A DNA stretch of 64,000 bases from Ralstonia insidiosa (GTDB lineage: Bacteria > Pseudomonadota > Gammaproteobacteria > Burkholderiales > Burkholderiaceae). Positions 33,126 through 42,042 of the stretch are shown here, piece by piece. Position 1 is the stretch's first letter, and each line of letters begins with the position of its first letter. The notes below the pieces were generated by a model. The model had not been told where the DNA came from and searched no databases. It was given only the letters and a program-made list of their open reading frames with translations. The DNA lies in contig NZ_VZPV01000001.1 of NCBI RefSeq assembly GCF_008801405.1, forward strand, positions 1,364,001 through 1,428,000. Direction: 5' to 3'. Made by a program: the position numbers and the translations under genes.

Positions 33126-34394
33126 ATGAAAGCGATCGCCTTTTTCCTGTTGCTTGCCAGCGTGGCGACTGTCGCTTCCGCCAAGGACACACCGGCCGAC
33201 ACCGCGCAGATCAAGCGCGGCGAATACCTTGCCATTGCCGCGGACTGCGCCGCCTGCCACACCGCACCGGGCGGCAAGCCCTTTGCCGGCGGCTTGCCCA
33301 TGCCGATCCCGATGCTGGGCACGATCTACACCAGCAACATCACGCCCGATGAGAAGACCGGGATCGGCAAATGGAGCTATGAAGATTTCGAGCGGGCTGT
33401 GCGCAAGGGCGTGGACGACGATGGCGACAACCTGTATCCGGCCATGCCGTATCCCTCGTACGCGAAGATCAACGATGCGGACATGCGCGATCTCTATGCA
33501 TATTTCCACTATGGCGTGACGGCCGTGCAGAACGAACCGCCGCCCAGCACGATCCGTTGGCCACTGAACATGCGGTGGCCGCTCAAGCTATGGAACCTGG
33601 TCTTCCTCAAGAGCGAGCCGTACATCCCCAGGGGCGACAAGACGCCGACGTGGAATCGCGGTGCCTACCTGATGCAGGGTCTCGCGCATTGCGGCACGTG
33701 CCACACGCCGCGCGGCTTCGCCATGCAGGAGAAGGCGATGGACGAGCGTGGCAAGGGGTATCTGTCGGGCTCGACGCTGGCGGGTTGGACGGCGTTCAAC
33801 ATCACGTCTGACCCCGTCAGCGGCATTGGGGCGTGGAAACCCGAGCAGGTCGTGCAGTACCTGCGCACTGGCAGCGTGCCGGGCGTGGCGCAGGCAGCCG
33901 GGCCGATGGGCGAGGCGGTGCAGCACAGCTTCTCGCGCATGACTGAACGCGACATCCTGGCGATGGCGGAGTACCTGCGCACCGTGCCCGCCGTCAGCAA
34001 CAACCTGGAGCGCGCGCGGCAGGACTGGGGCAAGCCCGCCACCGATGTGACCGCGCTGCGCGGCAAGCCGATCGAAACCACCATCGACGCCGCACGCCTG
34101 TATCTCGGCAACTGCGCCACCTGCCATCAAGCCGATGGGCGTGGCACCCCCGACGGCTACTACCCGCCGTTGCTGCATAACTCCACGGTGGGGGCGCGGG
34201 ACACGGGCAATCTGGTGCAGGTGATCCTGCATGGCATCGAGCGCAAAGCGGGGGACCGGCACATCGGCATGCCCGCGTTCGGGCGCGCGTTGTCGGACGC
34301 GCAACTCGCCGCCCTCACGAACTACGTGACGCGGCAGTTTGGCGATCCGGCCACGCCGCAGATGACGGCAGAGGGGATTGCGAAGCGACGCTGA
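33126..34394 (+). CDS. FAD sugar dehydrogenase beta subunit, tri-haem cytochrome c
   Basis: 422 residues. Sec signal peptide at about 1-19. Three CXXCH haem sites: CAACH at 41-45, CGTCH from 189, CATCH from 330. It takes electrons from the alpha subunit and passes them to the respiratory chain (ubiquinone or cytochrome oxidase) on the periplasmic side of the inner membrane. The ATG is one base after the alpha stop. The gene ends one base short of the convergent asmA stop, and no terminator is visible between them. Confidence 0.93.
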   Translation: MKAIAFFLLLASVATVASAKDTPADTAQIKRGEYLAIAADCAACHTAPGGKPFAGGLPMPIPMLGTIYTSNITPDEKTGIGKWSYEDFERAVRKGVDDDGDNLYPAMPYPSYAKINDADMRDLYAYFHYGVTAVQNEPPPSTIRWPLNMRWPLKLWNLVFLKSEPYIPRGDKTPTWNRGAYLMQGLAHCGTCHTPRGFAMQEKAMDERGKGYLSGSTLAGWTAFNITSDPVSGIGAWKPEQVVQYLRTGSVPGVAQAAGPMGEAVQHSFSRMTERDILAMAEYLRTVPAVSNNLERARQDWGKPATDVTALRGKPIETTIDAARLYLGNCATCHQADGRGTPDGYYPPLLHNSTVGARDTGNLVQVILHGIERKAGDRHIGMPAFGRALSDAQLAALTNYVTRQFGDPATPQMTAEGIAKRR

Positions 34395-34395
34395 A

Positions 34396-36654
34396 TCAAC
34401 CGCCGCTCGTCATCGGATCGCGCGATGGCGTTGTGCTTGTGCGAGGGGCAGGCTGCGCGGATTTCAACGCGCCATCGGGTGTACGCCCCGGGTTCTTGCT
34501 GCGATAGGTCTTGCCCGGCGGCGGGGCCGTGGGGCGCTGGCGTACGTCTGCCAGCAGTTTGCCGCACGGGCTGTCCGGTGCAGGCTTGAGTTCCAGCACC
34601 GGCAACACTGCCGCAATGGGGGCCGCAAACGCCAGCGCCACCGCGCCGCCTGCGCGCAGCGCCACCACGGCCGGGTTGATCGACACATCCGGATGCTTGT
34701 ACGTACCCTTCACGTACAGCGGCGTACGCAGCGAAAACACGCGCAACCCCTTCGAGTCCGGATGGATGGTGAAGTCCAGCGCCTCCTGCTTGAAGTTCGT
34801 CGTGCCGGTCACGTCGATCACCGCATCCTGCGTGTCCACCACAAAGGTTCGCGCCTGCGCCAACCCGTCGCTCACCGCAAAGTCGCCGGCCGCGCAGTTG
34901 ATGGTGACCTGCTTGTCGCCAAAGAGCTTGGTGAGGATCACGTTCCCGACGTTTAGCCCCATCGCTTCGAGGATGAACTTGCTGATCGTGCCTTGCTCCA
35001 CGAGCACCTTCATCTCGCCGTTGGACGAGCCGAGCAGGGCGGCAACCGAGTTGCCGGTAGCGGATAGGCGCGCATCGCCGTTGATCTCGCCTACGCTGGC
35101 GCGCATCGATTCGATGTTCGGGAACAGCTGCTTGATCTTGAAATGCCGCGCTGCCAATGCCGCGCGTGCCTGCATCGGCGTGGCGTGACCATCGAGCTGG
35201 ATGTTGGAGGTGAGCGTGCCGCCCGCAATGCCGAAGTTGAGCGGGTCGAGCGTGAGCACCGCGTCTTGCAGCTTGACGTGCGTGACCAAGTGGTCGATTG
35301 GCAGGTCGGCGCTGTGGACGATGCGCTCGCCGGTGAACTTCACGTCGGCGTCGATGGCGTTCCAGCGGTCGGTGCGGAAGGGCTCGACCGGCAGCACTTT
35401 GTCAGCCGGCTGGCGGACGGTTTTACTGTCGCCTGGTTCTGCGCTAGGGTCAGCGCGTTTGGCCTTGCTGGCGTTGGAGTCGGCGCCGATGATCGGGGCC
35501 AGGTCGGCAAACAGCAACTGATGCGAGACAAGCTCGCCGGTCAGTTGCGGGCGCGGCTCACGCATCGCAAAGGTGAGGGTGCCGCCCAGGTCCGAGCCGC
35601 CCACGCGGCCGGTGAATTTCTCGTAGCGCCAGCTGGAACCCTGCTTGCGCAATTCGCCGATCAGCCGGCCGCGCGTGTCGAACGGCGGCGTGTCGGGCAG
35701 CACCACGCCCGTGAGCGGATACAGTTGCGCCATGCTGGCGCCCGACAGGTGCAGCCGCAGGTCCAGTGCCGCAAGGCTGGAGGGGTTGGTCAGCGTGCCG
35801 GCCAGGTCGATGCGGGTCTTGCCGACCGTCACGTCGGCCTGCAACGGATAGGGGCGCTTGGCATCCTGCAGGCGCAGCACGCCGCCGGCCTTGCCGCTGC
35901 CGTTGATGGCGGCATTGTTGTAGGTGCCCTTGACCGTCCAGGCGATGCCATACGGCTGTTCAGGATCGGGCGTGACAGGCGCATTGGCTGCCGCACCTGA
36001 CGCAGCCATGCCCGGGGCCGTCGGTGCCATCGCCGGTTGCTCGCTGCCCTGGATGGCCGTGCCATTCGCAGCCGTGTACAGCGCCTGGTTGTCGACTGTG
36101 TCGATCGTGGCGGCTAGGTGGATGCGCTTGAGGTCGTCATCCAGCGCCAGCGCGCCCTTGCTGAAGGCAATCTCGCGCAGTTCCAGCTTCCAGTCAGATG
36201 GCTTGTTATCGTTGCCGCCAGCGAGGTCGAACGTCCAGTTGTTGCGGTTCTGCTTGTCGCGCTCCAGTGCAATGGCCGGCGTATCCAGCGTGACACTCGG
36301 GATGACGATGCGGTGCGCCAGCAGCGGCAGTGCTTCCAGCACGAAGGTGAGCTGGTGGATCGTCGCCACGTGCGGCTGCTTGGTCCAATCCGGATTGCCG
36401 ACGGTGATGTCGTTGGCAATCAGGCGCGGCCAGGGCACATAAGCACGCCAACCGGTTTCGCCTTCGGGCTTCTTCCACGTCAGCATCAGGTCGCCGTTGA
36501 TGGCGAATGCGCGGCCGATGGCTTGCGAGACATGGTCGTTCAAGTACGGTTTGGCGCGGTTCCAGTCGAACGTCAGCACAAAGATGACTGCTGCCGCCCC
36601 GATGACAACGGGCGAGAGGACCAGTCCGAGGGCAAGTTTGCCGGAGGTTCGCAT
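34396..36654 (-). CDS. AsmA family protein
   Basis: Large inner-membrane-anchored periplasmic protein; the AsmA/TamB/YhdP group is thought to carry phospholipids to the outer membrane. 752 residues from ATG 36654; ATG 36699 would add 15. The shorter start is preferred because an AT-rich TATATAT stretch just upstream of 36699 looks like the promoter. N-terminal membrane helix at about 5-28, then a long beta-rich region with the AsmA blocks (NDITVGNPDWTKQPHVATIH, GGTLTSNIQLDGHATPMQAR) and the C-terminal repeat (QVTINCAAGDFAVSDGLAQA, VDTQDAVIDVTGTTNFKQEA). It ends with a Pro/Lys-rich tail. Confidence 0.88.
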   Translation of the reverse strand: MRTSGKLALGLVLSPVVIGAAAVIFVLTFDWNRAKPYLNDHVSQAIGRAFAINGDLMLTWKKPEGETGWRAYVPWPRLIANDITVGNPDWTKQPHVATIHQLTFVLEALPLLAHRIVIPSVTLDTPAIALERDKQNRNNWTFDLAGGNDNKPSDWKLELREIAFSKGALALDDDLKRIHLAATIDTVDNQALYTAANGTAIQGSEQPAMAPTAPGMAASGAAANAPVTPDPEQPYGIAWTVKGTYNNAAINGSGKAGGVLRLQDAKRPYPLQADVTVGKTRIDLAGTLTNPSSLAALDLRLHLSGASMAQLYPLTGVVLPDTPPFDTRGRLIGELRKQGSSWRYEKFTGRVGGSDLGGTLTFAMREPRPQLTGELVSHQLLFADLAPIIGADSNASKAKRADPSAEPGDSKTVRQPADKVLPVEPFRTDRWNAIDADVKFTGERIVHSADLPIDHLVTHVKLQDAVLTLDPLNFGIAGGTLTSNIQLDGHATPMQARAALAARHFKIKQLFPNIESMRASVGEINGDARLSATGNSVAALLGSSNGEMKVLVEQGTISKFILEAMGLNVGNVILTKLFGDKQVTINCAAGDFAVSDGLAQARTFVVDTQDAVIDVTGTTNFKQEALDFTIHPDSKGLRVFSLRTPLYVKGTYKHPDVSINPAVVALRAGGAVALAFAAPIAAVLPVLELKPAPDSPCGKLLADVRQRPTAPPPGKTYRSKNPGRTPDGALKSAQPAPRTSTTPSRDPMTSGG

Positions 36655-36737
36655 GGGTTTTGTTATGGGTTTGGCACGTAAAAATCCGACTCGCCGCATT
36701 GATATATAGTTCGGCGCAGTTCCGATTCAATTGTGTC

Positions 36738-37640
36738 ATGAGCCAAGTAGCAATCAGCGCGCCCGCGCACCCTCCCATCCTGGATGACGAATATGCACGC
36801 CGCTTTGGCGGTGTCGCGCGCCTGTATGGCCCCAACGCGCTGGAGCGCTTTGCGGCGGCACACGTGTGTGTGATCGGCATCGGCGGCGTGGGTTCGTGGG
36901 TGGCGGAAGCGTTGGCGCGATGCGGCATCGGCAAGCTCACGCTGATCGACCTCGACCACATTGCCGTGTCCAACACCAACCGCCAGATTCACGCGCTGGG
37001 CGATGCCTACGGTATGGCCAAGGTCGACGCCATGGCCGAGCGCATCCTGCAGATCAACCCACGTGCCGAGATCAGCCGCATCGACGATTTCGTCACCGTG
37101 GAAAACGTCGAGGCCTTGCTCGGTCACCCGTTTGACTACGTGATCGACGCCATTGATGCGGTGAAGGTGAAGACGGCCATCCTCGCGTTCTGCAAGCGCA
37201 CCGGCAAACGCGTGGTGACCTGCGGTGCTGCCGGTGGGCAACTGGACCCGACGCGCATTCGCGTGACCGATCTCACGCGCACGATTCAGGACCCGCTGCT
37301 GGCCAAGGTGCGCGGCAACCTGCGCCGCCAGCATGGCTTTGCGAAGAATCCCAAGACGAAATTCGGCATCGATGCCGTGTTCTCGGATGAGCCGCTGCGC
37401 TATCCGGAACCCGAACAGCAGGCCTGCGCGATCGACCTGCCGGTCGAATCGAGCCACGCCGGCATTGATGATCTGGCCGCGGCCGGGGAAATCGAAGTCG
37501 TCAACGCCCCGCCCGCACCTCAGCCGTCGCAAGGCCCGCAAGGGTTGGCTTGTGCGGGCTTCGGCTCGTCGGTGTGCGTGACGGCGGTGTTCGGGATGGT
37601 GGCGGCATCGACGGCGCTGCGTGCGATCGCCGCAATCTGA
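36738..37640 (+). CDS. tcdA: tRNA threonylcarbamoyladenosine dehydratase TcdA
   Basis: E1-like (ThiF/MoeB fold) enzyme that cyclises t6A37 in tRNA to ct6A, formerly CsdL/YgdL. 300 residues. ATP loop VIGIGGVGSWVAEALARCGI at about 45-64, LIDLDHIAVSNTNRQIHAL with the Asp and Arg of the family, VIDAIDAVKVKTAIL, then VTCGAAGGQLDPTRIRVTD. The C-terminal LACAGFGSSVCVTAVFGMVA is typical. ATG 36738; the frame upstream is noncoding. It is divergent from asmA. Confidence 0.92.
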   Translation: MSQVAISAPAHPPILDDEYARRFGGVARLYGPNALERFAAAHVCVIGIGGVGSWVAEALARCGIGKLTLIDLDHIAVSNTNRQIHALGDAYGMAKVDAMAERILQINPRAEISRIDDFVTVENVEALLGHPFDYVIDAIDAVKVKTAILAFCKRTGKRVVTCGAAGGQLDPTRIRVTDLTRTIQDPLLAKVRGNLRRQHGFAKNPKTKFGIDAVFSDEPLRYPEPEQQACAIDLPVESSHAGIDDLAAAGEIEVVNAPPAPQPSQGPQGLACAGFGSSVCVTAVFGMVAASTALRAIAAI

Positions 37641-37646
37641 CTGGGC

Positions 37647-37970
37647 CTAGTGGGGCAGGAGCTGGTCCAGTTTTTCCTGGATCTGATCCGCGTAGCGCCC
37701 CGACCATCCGCTGCGCGGCTGGCTGTTGGTGAACAGCACAAACGCTGGCATGACCGATACGCCGTACTTGGCTGCGGTGCCTTCGTTCTCGTCAAAGTCC
37801 ATGGTGACGAACGTGGCGCGCCCGGCGTAGCTCGACTCCATCTTTTCCAGGCTGGCCACCGCACACTGGCTGGGGTGGCTCCACTCGGCGGCAAAGCACA
37901 CCACCACGGGCTTGCTTTGCGAGGCGTCGATCACGTCTGATTGAAACGAAGCATCGTTGACGATCTTCAT
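37647..37970 (-). CDS. Thioredoxin-like protein lacking the redox cysteines
   Basis: 107 residues with a clear thioredoxin fold: KPVVVCFAAEWSHPSQCAVA at 20-39, RATFVTMDFDENEGTAAKYG, the cis-Pro segment VSVMPAFVLF, then GWSGRYADQIQEKLDQLL. The usual WCGPC is replaced by W30-S31-H32-P33-S34, so both catalytic cysteines are serines. Cys36, two residues further, and Cys25 remain. It is unlikely to be a dithiol reductase; a binding or chaperone role is possible. AAGGAG precedes ATG 37970. It lies in a same-strand run with hemerythrin, FrnE-like and CnoX genes. Confidence 0.82.
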   Translation of the reverse strand: MKIVNDASFQSDVIDASQSKPVVVCFAAEWSHPSQCAVASLEKMESSYAGRATFVTMDFDENEGTAAKYGVSVMPAFVLFTNSQPRSGWSGRYADQIQEKLDQLLPH

Positions 37971-38071
37971 GGGCACTCCTTCGTCGGGGTGGGGAGGCCC
38001 CCGCGCAGCAAGGGCGCGCGAGCCGGGCCACTCTGACTCTAGGCAGGCAGAACCCGATCGACAACCCGTGT

Positions 38072-38488
38072 TCAGCCAGCGTGCTCGATGGTGCCCATCG
38101 GGTTGCCCATTTGTGCGAGATACGTCGTCATCATGCGGTCCATCACATCCACGTGCTGGGCAAACCACTCGGGCAGCTCCGCCACCAGACGGCGCCCCAG
38201 TTCCATCTCGCCCGCAGCGGCACGCTTGCGCACTTCACGGCACAGCGCCAGCACGTTGTCGTGCTCGCCGCGATGGCAATGGCGCGGAGGAAACTCCGCT
38301 GCGTCCATCCAGGTATTTTCTTCGCCGAAGTGGACTTCGGTATGCGCGATGAAGGCGTCGAGTGCGGCGATGAAGTCGGCGTCCGACGCGTCGGCCACGG
38401 TGTTGAGCAGCGCGCAGAACTCGGCGTGGTTGGCGTCGGTGGCGGCGTCTCCAAGCTGGAGCGCCTCAGACCATTCGATCACGGGCAT
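38072..38488 (-). CDS. Bacteriohemerythrin
   Basis: Single-domain hemerythrin, 138 residues, a non-haem di-iron oxygen (or NO) binding protein of the cytoplasm. All seven metal ligands are in place: His21, His53, Glu57 (HFGEE), His72 and His76 (HRGEH), His112 and Asp117 (HVDVMD). The N-terminus MPVIEWSEALQLGDAATDAN is typical. It may store oxygen or sense oxygen/iron. It lies between the thioredoxin-like and FrnE-like genes. Confidence 0.92.
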   Translation of the reverse strand: MPVIEWSEALQLGDAATDANHAEFCALLNTVADASDADFIAALDAFIAHTEVHFGEENTWMDAAEFPPRHCHRGEHDNVLALCREVRKRAAAGEMELGRRLVAELPEWFAQHVDVMDRMMTTYLAQMGNPMGTIEHAG

Positions 38489-38582
38489 GGTGGGTGGATA
38501 GGCAGGATGGACAAGGCCGTCAGCTTACGCGACGGCCTTTGTGGTCTGGTTTGACGCCGGGCAAATCGCCGGGTCGGGCCGC

Positions 38583-39248
38583 TTATTCAGCGTCTGCCGC
38601 GGGATGCTGCTGCATCACTTCCACCGCCCGCGCATACAGCGCTACCGATGGCGCATAGCCGCGTCCGATCTGGTACAGCGTGCCGTTCTGCTCGGCCAGC
38701 AGACTCGGGAAGCCGTTGATGCCCCAGCGGCGCGAGAGGCGGAAGTCTTCGCGTGTTTCTTCGCGCAGCGCGTCGGTATCGAACACGGCATCGAAATGCG
38801 CGGCGTCGATGCCGTTGGCGATGGCGACTTCGCGCAGCACGCCGGCCTGCGTCGTGTCACGGCCTTCGGCATAAAAGGCATGCTGGACGGCATGGAAGAG
38901 GGTGAGCACGCGTTCGTCGTCTTCACCCCAATGCTCGCGAGCCAGCACCGCGACGCGGCAGGCGGGCTCGGTGTCGTAGACGAAACCATCGCGACGCATG
39001 GCCACCTCAGGCGACTGGTCGAAGGGCATGCCGCTGCGCTCGGCCACGGCGTGCCAGTGGTGGAGGATCTCGTCGCGCTTGTCGGCCGCCATGGGCTCGC
39101 GCTGGCCGGGGCGGAGTCCACCGGTGATGAGCGTGACCGGCACCGGTGCGCCAAGCAGCTCGCCCAGCCGCTTACGCAAATCGGCAAGCTGCGGGCCGAA
39201 ACCGTAGCACCACGAGCACATCGGATCAGCAACGTAGATGAGGCGCAT
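38583..39248 (-). CDS. DsbA family oxidoreductase, FrnE-like
   Basis: 221 residues, DsbA/2-hydroxychromene-2-carboxylate isomerase-like fold. The catalytic pair Cys11-Ser-Trp-Cys14 lies in DPMCSWCYGFGPQL. A helical insertion (about 55-160) and the cis-Pro segment GINGFPSLLAEQNG follow. It has no signal peptide, so it is cytoplasmic and belongs with the FrnE-like thiol oxidoreductases linked to oxidative stress, not with periplasmic DsbA. ATG 39248 is two bases before the stop of the CnoX gene, which suggests one transcript. Confidence 0.84.
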   Translation of the reverse strand: MRLIYVADPMCSWCYGFGPQLADLRKRLGELLGAPVPVTLITGGLRPGQREPMAADKRDEILHHWHAVAERSGMPFDQSPEVAMRRDGFVYDTEPACRVAVLAREHWGEDDERVLTLFHAVQHAFYAEGRDTTQAGVLREVAIANGIDAAHFDAVFDTDALREETREDFRLSRRWGINGFPSLLAEQNGTLYQIGRGYAPSVALYARAVEVMQQHPAADAE

Positions 39249-39250
39249 GG

Positions 39251-40096
39251 TCAGTTCAGTTTGGAGGCCAGCTGGCGGCGCCAGTGCGACACCGCCTGCG
39301 GCGCATCGCACATCATGTCGAACACCGACACCATGGTCTTGCGCGCAATGTCGTCGCGGAAGGTGCGGTCGCGCTCGACGATGGCAATCAGTTGTTCAAG
39401 CGCGGCTTCGTAGTTCTGCTGCGCGATGTACTGCTCGGCCAGGTCCAGGCGGGCCTGCAGGTTGTCCGGTTCGCTCTCGATGCGCAGGCGCAGCGCGTTG
39501 GCATCGGGCAGCGCATCGGCGCGTTCCGTGGCCTTCAGGCGCGTTTGCAGCGGGCCGTAGCGCGCGTCCTGCGGCGCCTTGGGCGAGAGCAACTCGAACT
39601 CTCCCTGCGCGGCGCGCACGTCCCCGCTGTCGAGCAGCAGGCTGACCAGCTCAAAGCGTGCCGCATCGAAGCCGGGGTCGAACGCCAACGCATTCTGGAA
39701 CGCCTCGCGTGCATGGGCGATCTCGCCGGCCTGGCGCGCGGCCAGCCCTTCGCGGTAGGCCACGTCGGCCGGCTGCGGGATCACGCGGTCGAGAAACCCG
39801 CGCAACTGCCCTTCGGACAGCACGCCGACAAACTGGTCGACCGGCTTGCCGTCCACAAAGGCGACCACGTACGGAATGCTGCGCACGTTGAAGTGCGCCG
39901 ACAGCTCGGGGTTCTCATCCGAATTGACCTTGGCGAGCTTCCACTTGCCGGCGTATTCGGCTTCGAGCTTTTCCAGCATCGGGCCCAGCGTGCGGCAGGG
40001 CCCGCACCACGGCGCCCAGAAATCGACCAGTACCGGGACTTGGCGAGATGTTTCGATCACTTCCTGCGCGAAACTTTGCGAGGTGACGTCGCTCAT
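39251..40096 (-). CDS. cnoX: Chaperedoxin CnoX (YbbN): thioredoxin plus TPR
   Basis: Holdase that protects proteins from bleach/chlorine damage and hands them to GroEL. 281 residues. The N-terminal thioredoxin domain (about 5-110) has an intact WCGPC (Cys31, Cys34), FWAPWCGPCRTLGPMLEKLE, and cis-Pro in RSIPYVVAFVDGKPVDQFVG. The C-terminal TPR region (about 115-281) has YREGLAARQAGEIAHAREAF and the ending MCDAPQAVSHWRRQLASKLN. E. coli CnoX has SXXC, so this intact CXXC indicates a redox-active version, as in some other bacteria. ATG 40096. Confidence 0.88.
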   Translation of the reverse strand: MSDVTSQSFAQEVIETSRQVPVLVDFWAPWCGPCRTLGPMLEKLEAEYAGKWKLAKVNSDENPELSAHFNVRSIPYVVAFVDGKPVDQFVGVLSEGQLRGFLDRVIPQPADVAYREGLAARQAGEIAHAREAFQNALAFDPGFDAARFELVSLLLDSGDVRAAQGEFELLSPKAPQDARYGPLQTRLKATERADALPDANALRLRIESEPDNLQARLDLAEQYIAQQNYEAALEQLIAIVERDRTFRDDIARKTMVSVFDMMCDAPQAVSHWRRQLASKLN

Positions 40097-40228
40097 CGGC
40101 GGGATTCTCCTGGGAAAAGTGCGGCCGGCAGCGTTTGCCGGCGGTGTGTCGAGCATTCTACTTGGGGGTGCCTGGGGCCGCTTCCAGGCTGTTTTTTGCG
40201 TTCTTAAAAATGGCTGTCCTGACAACGG

Positions 40229-40258
40229 TTGAAAATAGAACGATCGTTCGGATACCAT
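40229..40258 (+). promoter_or_regulatory. Promoter and TetR-like operator of the acyl-CoA synthetase gene
   Basis: GAACGATCGTTC at 40238-40249 is a perfect 12-base palindrome within ATAGAACGATCGTTCGGAT. It sits between a TTGAAA (-35, 40229-40234) and a TACCAT (-10, 40253-40258), a position suited to repression. TetR-type fatty-acid regulators commonly bind this kind of site; the repressor gene is not in the window next to it. Confidence 0.6.
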
Positions 40259-40295
40259 CCGGTAAAAACAACACACAGATTCTCGGAGACATGGC

Positions 40296-42002
40296 ATGAC
40301 ACGACCGCACTTCCAGTTCTGGCCCCGACGTATGCCGCACAACATCACGTCGCCCCAAACCAGCCTTTGGTACAACCTGGAAGTGTCTGCGCGACGCTAT
40401 CCGGACAAGGACGCGATCATCTTCTACGGTCGCCACACCACCTTCCGCGAGCTGCATGACGATGCGGTGGCCGTGGCCGGCTGGCTGCAGCAGGTGGCCG
40501 GCGTGCAGAAGGGCGATCGTGTGTTGCTGTACATGCAGAACTGCCCGCAGTTCATGGCCGCGTACTACGGCATCCTGCGTGCCGATGCGGTGGTCGTGCC
40601 GGTCAACCCGATGAACCGGCCGGAAGAGTTCAAGCACTACATCACCGATGCGGGCGCCGCCACGGTCATCTGCAGCGCCGATCTGGCCGTCAACGTGACG
40701 ACCTCCAACGCCGAGCTGCCGGAAGCGCAACGCACGAAGCATCTGCTGGTCACGTCCTACGCTGACGCGCTGCCGGCCACCTACGAATACCCCGAAGATG
40801 CACCGCCCGCGTGGATCACGGCCGAGCATCCGCCGCAGCCGGGCGCCGTTGCCTGGAACGATGTGATCGCCCAGCGCCTCGTGCCGGGCCCGCACACCGC
40901 CGGGCCGGACGACTTGGCCGTGATGCCTTACACGTCGGGCACCACCGGGTTCCCGAAGGGCTGCATGCACCCGCACCGCACGGTGATGCACAACATCGTC
41001 GGCGGTTCGATGTGGTCGAATGGGACGAAGGAGGGCGTGAGCCTGTCGATCATCCCGCTGTTCCACGTGACGGGCATGCAGTACGGGATGAACGCGCCGA
41101 TCTACATGGGCTCCACGGTGGTGATGCTGCCGCGCTGGGATCGCGAAGTGGCGGGGCGGTTGATCTCGCGCTACAAGATCACGCACTGGACGAACATCCC
41201 GACCATGGTGATCGACTTCCTGGCGAGCCCCCAGCTGGCGGAGTTCGACCTGTCGAGCCTCGCCTATATCGGCGGCGGCGGCGCGGCGATGCCTCAGGCC
41301 GTGGCCGAGCGCCTGCTGAAGGATTTCAACCTGGCGTACCAGGAAGGCTACGGCCTGTCGGAAACCATCGCGCCCACGCACAGCAATCCGGCCGACCGGG
41401 CCAAGCAGCAGTGCCTGGGCATTCCCGTGTTCAACACCGATGCACGCATCGTCGATCCGCAGACGTTGCAGGAGTTGCCGATTGGCGAGGTGGGCGAGAT
41501 CATCGTCAGCGGCCCGCAGGTCTTCCTCGGCTACTGGGGCAAGCCGCAGGCCACTGCCGAAGTCTTCATCGAGTTCGAGGGCAAGACCTTTTTCCGCACG
41601 GGCGACTTGGGCAAGATGGATGAAGACGGCTATTTCTTCCTCACAGACCGCTTGAAGCGCATGATCAACGCCTCGGGCTTCAAGGTCTGGCCGGCCGAGG
41701 TGGAAAGCCTGCTGTACAAGCATCCGGATGTGCAGGAGGCCTGCATCATCGGTACGCGGGATGCGTATCGCGGCGAGTCGGTCAAGGCGGTGGTGGTGCT
41801 CAAGGCGCATGCCAAGGGCAAGACCACGGAAGACGACATCATCAACTGGGCGCGCGACAACATGGCCGCGTACAAGTACCCGCGTGTGGTGGAGTTTGTC
41901 GATGCGTTGCCCAAGTCCGGCACAGGCAAGGTGATGTGGCGCACGCTGCAGGAGCAGGAAAACGCGAAGAACGCGGCGGCCGAGAAACCGGCGGTAGCCT
42001 GA
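40296..42002 (+). CDS. Medium/long-chain acyl-CoA synthetase
   Basis: AMP-forming ligase that activates fatty acids with CoA. 568 residues. The P-loop YTSGTTGFPKG is at about 211-221, the acyl/adenylate region YIGGGGAAMPQAVAERLL and QEGYGLSETIAPTHSNP, hinge GDLGKMDEDGYFFLTDRLKR, and the C-terminal catalytic Lys in PKSGTGKVMWRTL. It resembles AlkK-type fatty-acyl-CoA ligases. GGAG lies upstream of ATG 40296. A palindrome in the promoter suggests control by a TetR-type fatty-acid repressor. It ends at a strong terminator. Confidence 0.86.
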   Translation: MTRPHFQFWPRRMPHNITSPQTSLWYNLEVSARRYPDKDAIIFYGRHTTFRELHDDAVAVAGWLQQVAGVQKGDRVLLYMQNCPQFMAAYYGILRADAVVVPVNPMNRPEEFKHYITDAGAATVICSADLAVNVTTSNAELPEAQRTKHLLVTSYADALPATYEYPEDAPPAWITAEHPPQPGAVAWNDVIAQRLVPGPHTAGPDDLAVMPYTSGTTGFPKGCMHPHRTVMHNIVGGSMWSNGTKEGVSLSIIPLFHVTGMQYGMNAPIYMGSTVVMLPRWDREVAGRLISRYKITHWTNIPTMVIDFLASPQLAEFDLSSLAYIGGGGAAMPQAVAERLLKDFNLAYQEGYGLSETIAPTHSNPADRAKQQCLGIPVFNTDARIVDPQTLQELPIGEVGEIIVSGPQVFLGYWGKPQATAEVFIEFEGKTFFRTGDLGKMDEDGYFFLTDRLKRMINASGFKVWPAEVESLLYKHPDVQEACIIGTRDAYRGESVKAVVVLKAHAKGKTTEDDIINWARDNMAAYKYPRVVEFVDALPKSGTGKVMWRTLQEQENAKNAAAEKPAVA

Positions 42003-42018
42003 GTCGAAGAAGCGGAAG

Positions 42019-42042
42019 AAGGGGCCCGAGTGGCCCCTTTTT
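42019..42042 (+). terminator. Terminator of the acyl-CoA synthetase gene
   Basis: Stem AAGGGGCC (42019-42026) with GGCCCCTT (42032-42039), loop CGAGT, run of five T. It touches the stop codon of the convergent ankyrin gene. Confidence 0.85.
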
